Assembly (NCBI GenBank): GCA_027924585.1
Contig: BSBM01000186.1
Location: 7,688,001-7,752,000 of the forward strand
Length of the DNA: 64,000 nucleotides
Reading direction: 5' to 3'
Source: Larix kaempferi
Lineage: Eukaryota > Streptophyta > Pinopsida > Pinales > Pinaceae
A model generated the notes under the pieces. That model did not search any database and was not told the DNA's origin. It saw only the letters and a list, made by a program, of their open reading frames with translations. The stretch's first letter is position 1. Each line of letters opens with the position of its first letter. Below, piece by piece: positions 57,888 through 64,000 of the stretch. Made by a program: the position numbers and the translations under genes.

Positions 57888-57901
57888 TTGATGTTGTAAA
57901 C
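57888..57901 (+). repeat. LINE target-site duplication, right copy
   Basis: TTGATGTTGTAAAC, directly after the A-run that ends the LINE. Confidence 0.9.
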
Positions 57902-59388
57902 ATATATTTATAATAAAAAATCTATGAAAAGAAATTTATCAACATGGTTACACCAAAATAATATATCAAATCGACATTACATTTGATCTACTAATTCCTT
58001 TTCTCTAGATTTATTTTAGGAGGTAAAATGCTTTCTCTTTTATATGAAAGCTATACACCTACTAAAATTTTATTTTTGAACTTTTTGTATAAAAGAGCAT
58101 CATCCAAATCACAAAATCTAATTTAACAAAGTGAAATTCCAAAAATTAGAAAATAAAATAAAGTTGGAAAAAAATGAATTAAAAGATTTTTGTAAGTCAA
58201 GATCATATTTTACAATAATCTAGATAAACAAGTGAGATCGCCACCAAAGCTATTTAGGACTTCAATTTGATGAAATGTTTGATAAAATAAGAAACAATTG
58301 AAAAATAACCTAAGTGTAACTCTAAGAAACTATATATTTATTTAGTTGTGTACATGATTGAAATTTAAATATTATATTTCATTTTGACATTAATCTTAAT
58401 GTTATTTTCCATCATGGTAAAAAAGATAAATGTTTACCAAAATACACTTCAAATATTAAAAAAAGATTTTAACAAGGATTTTTTTTTAATGGATGATTGT
58501 TTTATAAAATATCTTATGTTACTTTGGTGCTTCTCATGAGGTTTGATTGTGTGCCTTCATTAGAACCTCCTCTAAAAAGAAGAAGGGAGAGATGGTTCCA
58601 CATAACCCTCAAGTAATTGTTGTTTCCCTTGTATTGGATATTATACCCATATAATGTGCCATTCATTTATGTGAGTGTATATTCTCATGCATTTATGTTG
58701 TTATTACCACTATACTATAATTATATACTAAAATCTATTATCAAAACAATATAATTTAATTATCAAGACAATGTCTCTATCACCTTTGGAGCTTTACACT
58801 TAATAGATATTAATTTTATTACAAAATAAAACTTCATTTAATTACAAACAATTTGTGATTGTTTTATTAGGCCTAAAAAATAATATCCATTAATTATTTT
58901 TATTTGATTTATTACATATATAATGAACTATTTAAACAGAATTAGCTTTGATATAAACATAAAAGGTTCATTTTATCAACATACGTGAAAAGTAATTACC
59001 AAACTTTCATGATAATTTATATCTAAAATGAACAAAAGGTGTCATTTTATTTGGTTTCCATACTCAAAATTTTGTCACGAAAGTCAATTTATCTATTTAC
59101 AGTAAAATGACTTATTATTAATTCTGTTGATAATGTACATAGGAATAAACAAAAGTTAAAATGTGCCACCTCATAAATATATCAATAAACTTTTGCTTGA
59201 CTTTTGTAGGAATTCATTTTCTTAAACACAAGGTTATAAAATTGTGGCCATCAAGTTTTGTTTTATTCAACGTACAAATAAATGGTTACATCATAACTGC
59301 GGCCACATTACTTATCTGAGATGCCCAGGAGACTTTATTTTTGATTCGTATAATGAAATTTCAAATTCCTTTCACATAATGGAATACC
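57902..59388. other. AT-rich DNA right of the LINE, no gene seen
   Basis: Continuous with the DNA left of 32098 before the LINE inserted. No motif or repeat of note. Confidence 0.6.
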
Positions 59389-59510
59389 ATGCGATCTAAT
59401 ATGAACGCTAATTTTGTTTTGACAGGTCTATATTTCGAGATGACGCTCCACGTAAAGAAGGATTTATTAATGCCACGTAATTTTTGTCAATTGTGTATTA
59501 AAAAAAATTA

Positions 59511-59611
59511 TGTAAATGGAGAGTTGTCCATGTCAATCAGAAAAGCATCCTCACTACTCCTCTGCGTTGTATGTAGATGGAGAGATGTCTATGTCAATCA
59601 GAAAAACATCC
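59511..59611. repeat. Imperfect direct repeat, 40-bp units
   Basis: TGTAAATGGAGAGTTGTCCA at 59511 and TGTAGATGGAGAGATGTCTA at 59572 both continue TGTCAATCAGAAAA. The period is 61 bases. Confidence 0.8.
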
Positions 59612-61607
59612 CGAGTAGCCGTTATGAAAACGGCATTCTTATCCAAAAAAGCAATGTAAAAATTCTTTAATGGAATGGGATCCAAAGGTGAGTGTACAGT
59701 GAGAAGATTCTGAGCTCCCAGCGAGGGTTTCCAGAGTTGTTTAGGAGTAGGACGCATGTCGCTACTGAGATGTGCGACCTCTGGATAGCTGCCCCTTGCT
59801 TTACTCCACAAATTCGACATCATGATCGCTTAATGACTCTCACTTCTCAGCTTAGGAATTCTTCCCTGGAATCTGACTACACCAACTTCCTTGTTGACAC
59901 GGAGATTTATCAAACAGTCGTTAACTCTGGAATCCGACTGCACCAACTCCCTCTAGGTCAGGACATTGATTGCCCTAGCTTTTCTTGCTCTCTTTAGCTA
60001 ACCCTATAGTCCATTATCGAATTTTTCAAATTTGTGTTAAATTCTTCTGGAAACACTTCCCTGCCCCTGCTATCTTTTTCAGTTGCAAGTAGTTCTTCGG
60101 CAAATGGCATTCGTCTTGCTTGAATTAGATCGTGTTCACCCTTATTTTCGTGGGATTTCATTGGGTGTTGATTTGAACTTTTTCTTATTTTTTTAGCCAT
60201 GGTATTCCTCATGAGATTGCCCTGTGTTATGAATCACAACCAACAGAAATGAAATGGAAAAAATGATCGGTAGATGTTCTTCTGTGGACGATGGACACCC
60301 GACCATCGGTAGCGTGGATCATATAATGTCTACCAGTGGAGGAGGAGGTTTGCTTGCAGACTGAAGTGAGACCCATTCCACCCCACATTCAAACTGATTG
60401 CGGTCACGGAAGAGAAGCTTTGGATGGTCTACTTCCCTCACACTTGCACGCTGATTGGGTTTCATCAATGAAAATTCAACTCTGTGCAGGAAAGAAGCTT
60501 GATCATAGAGCAAGTAGTCCAGTGGACAACTTCTCTGTGGACAACCTCTTATCATTATTGCCTTTCAGATTCATATTTGCTGTTATATTGTTTGAAAAAA
60601 CCCGTTAATGGATTTCATATATGTTATTTGGTTTATTGATTTTGTGCAGTAATTAATCGGTATTCGTCCAATATGTTTGAGAAGTACTGCACAACGTGTG
60701 CCATTTTTTCATATGGTTGGCCGATCATACGAAAGGGACTTGACTCGATTTCATGTTGGATGATGGACACTTAAAGCAGGTATATTTAATATGATTTGCT
60801 TTAATGAAAGGAAGGAAAGAAGAAGTAGATTAAATTAATAGATTATTTTGTTCTGATTATTTTGATAGCTTTATTTTAAAAATATATTTTACATAACTCT
60901 GTACAAGAAAACACATAAAAGAAATGCATTAGATTATTCGCTATAAATACTTTTAAAGTGCGTTTTTAATGGAAATCTTATATCTATTAAGTCCGTTATG
61001 ATGGAAGTTGAGAAGGAATATTAAATCTAATTAGCTCTCTTCACATAATTGGGTTTAACCTCAAAGCCTACCTACCACTGAGCCTCACCAATAGAGGCTC
61101 ATATCTTCTCATTTTTATAATTACATAGAACTAACATTGAGAGGATATTGAATTTTCAAAGAAAATCCATTGAGGAGGGAAGAATTGTTATGTTGCCTAA
61201 ACAAATTGTTGTAAGAAAAACGGAGTAATGGACAAGGTGAATCCCTTGTGGCCAGTATTTATTTGAGCTTTCCTGCCCACTGTGGCCAATACGTTTTCCC
61301 ACTGTTGTGTCTTGTTCGCTAGTTCATTGCCTGAGGTCGAGCTTGTGCAATAGTGTGTTGCGTTACGCCATGCCAAGGGTTCTGAATCTGCCTTACTGGC
61401 ATTCTCTTCTCTATGTCATGACTTTATTAAATGAAAAAGCAAATGAATGACAATATTTTTTCTACTCAACATTGTGATTTACATAAATTTTTATTTCTGA
61501 TTTTCATAAATTTTTATTTCTATCCATGTGTAGAATTAAATTATTTATTTAAGTATATTTTTACGGGATGTAAAAATTTTCGTGATAATACGTGTGATCT
61601 GGCATTT
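59612..61607. other. Unassigned DNA with exon-like pieces
   Basis: 59690-60610 is less AT-rich than its flanks. The plus strand is open at 59692-59997 (ending LPLGQDIDCPSFSCSL) and at 60336-60608 (KKLDHRASSPVDNFSVDNLL). Neither matches a family I can name. 60611-61607 is AT-rich and empty. Confidence 0.35.
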
Positions 61608-61740
61608 TGTCAATACTATTCTTGTAGCAGTGTTCACATTTTGTTTCTTTTATTTTTTCTAAATATATCATATTGTCAATACTATTCGTGTCGTAGTGTT
61701 CACATTTTGTATCTCTTTTATTCTGTCTAAATATATCACA
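61608..61740. repeat. Tandem duplication, two 66-bp units
   Basis: Both units start TGTCAATACTATTC (61608 and 61674) and end CTAAATATATCA. They differ at about eight positions. Confidence 0.8.
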
Positions 61741-62303
61741 GATTCTTTAACTATTTGTTTAAATTTTTATAGGCTTATTTTGCACACATCTACACTTTTT
61801 TTCATTCATATTTTTAGATAAAGAAAATTGTTAGATAAATAAAATCGTATGATATTCTGTAAAATATTTAATTCAATTTTATTTTATAAAAATATTTTAA
61901 TTTTAGGAAAATCCTATGATATTCTGTAAAATATTTTTATTTTATATATATATATATGGCGAAGGTGATTATTGCCCTAAATTAGGGTTGGTAGTGGATA
62001 GTCCTTTTCAATATAAAACACTACGATTTTAGGATCCTTATACATTAAGTACATTTCAAACCAAAAATATAGGGTCACGCACCTATTTTATTTTTTAAAC
62101 AATTTTCTAGTTTATTATTTTGTAGTTAATTTAGGCTTCTTTGTCTTGTAATATGATATATCCATTTTTTAAGTAACACTTTATTTTTTATCCTTTTTAA
62201 CTTTTATTAAATTATTCCAGATGCTAAATGTAGAAATGAATAATTAAAGATTAATTTTCGCATACCTTTTATTCTATGATTTTGTCTTTTTTAGGTTTGA
62301 CAC

Positions 62304-62600
62304 GAAATAGAGTAATGATTAGAATGCAAGTAGTGTTATTGTTTTAATTTTTATTTAAAAATATATTTTATTCGAGAACTTAGTTATCTTAAAATCTCTC
62401 TTTATTATATTATTAGAATTTATTTAGTTTTTGTTTTTTAAGTTAGATATATGATGAGAAATAGAGTGATGATTAGAATGAGAATAGTATTATTTTTTCT
62501 AATTTTTATTTTAATTTTTTTTTTGAAAGAATTAATTCTTTTGAAATCTCTTTATTATATTCTTGGAATTTATTTAGTTGATGGATATTGTTAGTCGATT
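62304..62600. repeat. Diverged tandem duplication, about 154-bp units
   Basis: GAAATAGAGTAATGATTAGA (62304) and GAAATAGAGTGATGATTAGA (62458) start two AT-rich units. Both go on to AAATCTCT(CT)TTATTATATT and GGAATTTATTTAGTT-like ends. Confidence 0.7.
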
Positions 62601-62814
62601 ATTATTTATGGATGTAATATTTAAGACAATGGATTGTAAACTCTAAATATGTAGTTTTTTAATATATGCTTTAATGAAAATATTACTAATAGATGCACAT
62701 GTAAAGTATATTAAAATTGTGAGGAGTATATTATTTTTCTTTCTTTCTTATAGTGTTATTTATTTATATTATTATAATATAGTACTTTGATATATTTTTA
62801 TTGCGATGGATCTT

Positions 62815-64000
62815 ATAGAGGGGTGCACAAGAGAGAGGTCAAAGGAAGGGAAGAAGCATTGAAGAGGAAGGTAAGGGTATCTGAGAGAGTTTGGCAATGG
62901 TAAAGGAGGAGAACATGGGGAGAGGAAGGGAACAAAGGAATACATACAAACATATGAAGATGGTGGGTTATAGAAGGAGTAGGTAGGGATGTGAGAAAAA
63001 GAAAAAAAAATGACAGGAAGGACAATAAGGAACGGAGGATGACAGACAATTGAAGGGTAGAGGATGCATGGGTGTAGGAAAAGGTGGAGGAGTGGGAGAG
63101 GGTGTAACGGCCATGGGTAGAGAGGAGAAAATGAAGGAAGAAGGAGGGGAAGGGGGAGAGGGAGTAGGAGGAGGAGGAGGGATTTGAGGGGGAGGAAGTG
63201 AAGGGGAGGCAAAGGGATGTAGAGGAGAGGATGAGGAGGAGGGGCGATGGGAGGGGGAGGAGTGATTCCGGGGGGAGGAAAAGGGATGGAGAGGAGAGGA
63301 TGAGGAGGAGGGGCGATGGGAGGGGGAGGGGAGGTGAGATAGAAGGGGGAGAGGGGAGGGGAGAGAGGAGGAGGAGCATGGGGGAAGGGGAGGGGAAATG
63401 GGGGGGAGGGAAAGGAATATGAGTAGGGGAGGAGTAGGGGGGAAGGGGATAAGGGGAGGGGGATAAGGGGAGTAGGGGGGAAGGGGATAAGGGGAGGGGG
63501 ATAAGGGGAGGGGGAGATAGGGAGTAGGGGGATGAGTATGACGAGGAGGAGGAGGAAGGGGGAGGGGAGAGGAGGAGTAAGGGGGATACGGGTGGGAGAG
63601 GGGGAGAGAGGGGGAGGGGATAGGGGGAGTAGGGGGGATGGGGATGGGGAGAGGGGGAGAGGGGGAATAGGGGGGAGGGGGATGGGGATAGGGGGATGAG
63701 GGGGAGGGCGGAGGGGAGAGGGGGATGGGGAGTAGGGTGGAGGGGGATGGCGACAGGGGTAGTAGCGGGAGTAGGGGAGGGGAGAGGGAGAGTAGGGGGG
63801 AGGGGGATGGGGAGAGGGGTAGTAGGGGAGATTGGAGAGGGAGGGGGAGAAGCAGTAGGGGGAGTGGGTATGAGGGGGGGGGGAAGGAGAGGAGGGGGAT
63901 GGTTAGAGGGGTATTAGGGGGGAGGGGAGAGAGGGGGAGGGGGAGGGGAGAGAGGAGAGGGGAGAGGAGAGAGGGGGAGGGGGATTAGGGAAGAGGGGGG
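62815..64000. repeat. Long polypurine, G-rich tract, open at the window end
   Basis: The plus strand becomes purine-rich from 62815 and almost purely A/G from about 63110 to the end, with many GGGG runs. Within it are a 69-bp tandem unit (AAAGGGATG starts at 63211 and 63280) and shorter units such as GGGGATAAGGGGAGG near 63446-63500. Long open frames on both strands here are only low-complexity translations. Confidence 0.92.

Larger units (their letters stand above)
32098..57901 (+). mobile_element. L1-type LINE, full length, interrupted by elements B and D
   Basis: The LINE is bounded by the 14-base direct repeat TTGATGTTGTAAAC (32098-32111 and 57888-57901), and its 3' end is a 12-base A-run directly before the right copy, as expected for target-primed reverse transcription. 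Its own sequence is 32112-35516, 39829-43789 and 57838-57887, about 7.4 kb. It holds ORF1 (DUF4283-like), ORF2 (endonuclease, RT, zf-RVT, RNase H) and an extra 3' frame. After removal of element B and one TCTTA copy, the RT frame continues exactly. Stops and one frameshift make it dead. Confidence 0.92.

Noticed and set aside
63211-63349. Regularly repeated units considered as a CRISPR-like array
   Set aside because: Units are contiguous tandem repeats without unique spacers, in a plant genome with no cas genes.
62772-63422. Long Pro/Leu/Ser-rich (minus) and Gly/Arg-rich (plus) frames
   Set aside because: They are low-complexity translations of the polypurine tract, in which stops are rare on both strands.

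Overview
The window is plant nuclear DNA, and almost all of it is a nest of retrotransposons. The evidence for a land plant (most likely a seed plant) is the set of lineages present: a plant L1-type LINE with a DUF4283-like ORF1 and a C-terminal RNase H, chromodomain Ty3/Gypsy elements, a Tat/Athila-type Ty3/Gypsy element with an archaeal-type RNase H, and captured exons that resemble plant host genes. I cannot name the species. I see no rRNA, tRNA, CRISPR array or bacterial-style operon. At most one small host gene of its own may be present (1864-2397, minus).

Layout. 1-3300 is AT-rich DNA with one possible two-exon gene. 3300-27808 is a left-hand nest: a decayed chromovirus (minus) is cut by element A (5278-8196, plus), A is cut by the Tat/Athila-type element C (8197-16783, plus), and C stops where the long-LTR element E begins (16784-27808, plus, right LTR truncated). 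27809-32097 is AT-rich and holds a G/T-rich, TTAGGG-like degenerate tract. 32098-57901 is a right-hand nest that I can resolve to the base. A LINE with a 14-bp target duplication (32098-32111 and 57888-57901) was hit twice: by element B (35517-39823, TSD TCTTA, inside the LINE reverse transcriptase) and by element D (43790-57832, minus, TSD TTTGG, inside the LINE 3' UTR). 57902-62812 is AT-rich with short tandem repeats and a few unrecognised exon-like pieces. 62815-64000 becomes a nearly pure polypurine, G-rich tract.

Main observation. Element D is a young chromovirus: two 2763-bp LTRs with about 18 differences by eye, and one long gag-pol frame broken by a single stop. Its leader between the primer binding site and gag is about 3.9 kb, and it carries fragments of at least two unrelated host genes, antisense to the element and with introns retained. 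These are a PKHD-type 2-oxoglutarate/Fe(II) hydroxylase that has lost its HxD exon, and one exon of the ESCRT-II subunit VPS22/SNF8. Element E has related LTRs and an almost identical polypurine tract. It too carries an antisense host exon (a glycine-rich RNA-binding-protein tail) downstream of its primer binding site. Together they suggest a chromovirus family that picks up host gene pieces in its leader. The LINE also carries an unexplained extra reading frame after its RNase H domain.

All identifications come from reading motifs. No database search was possible.
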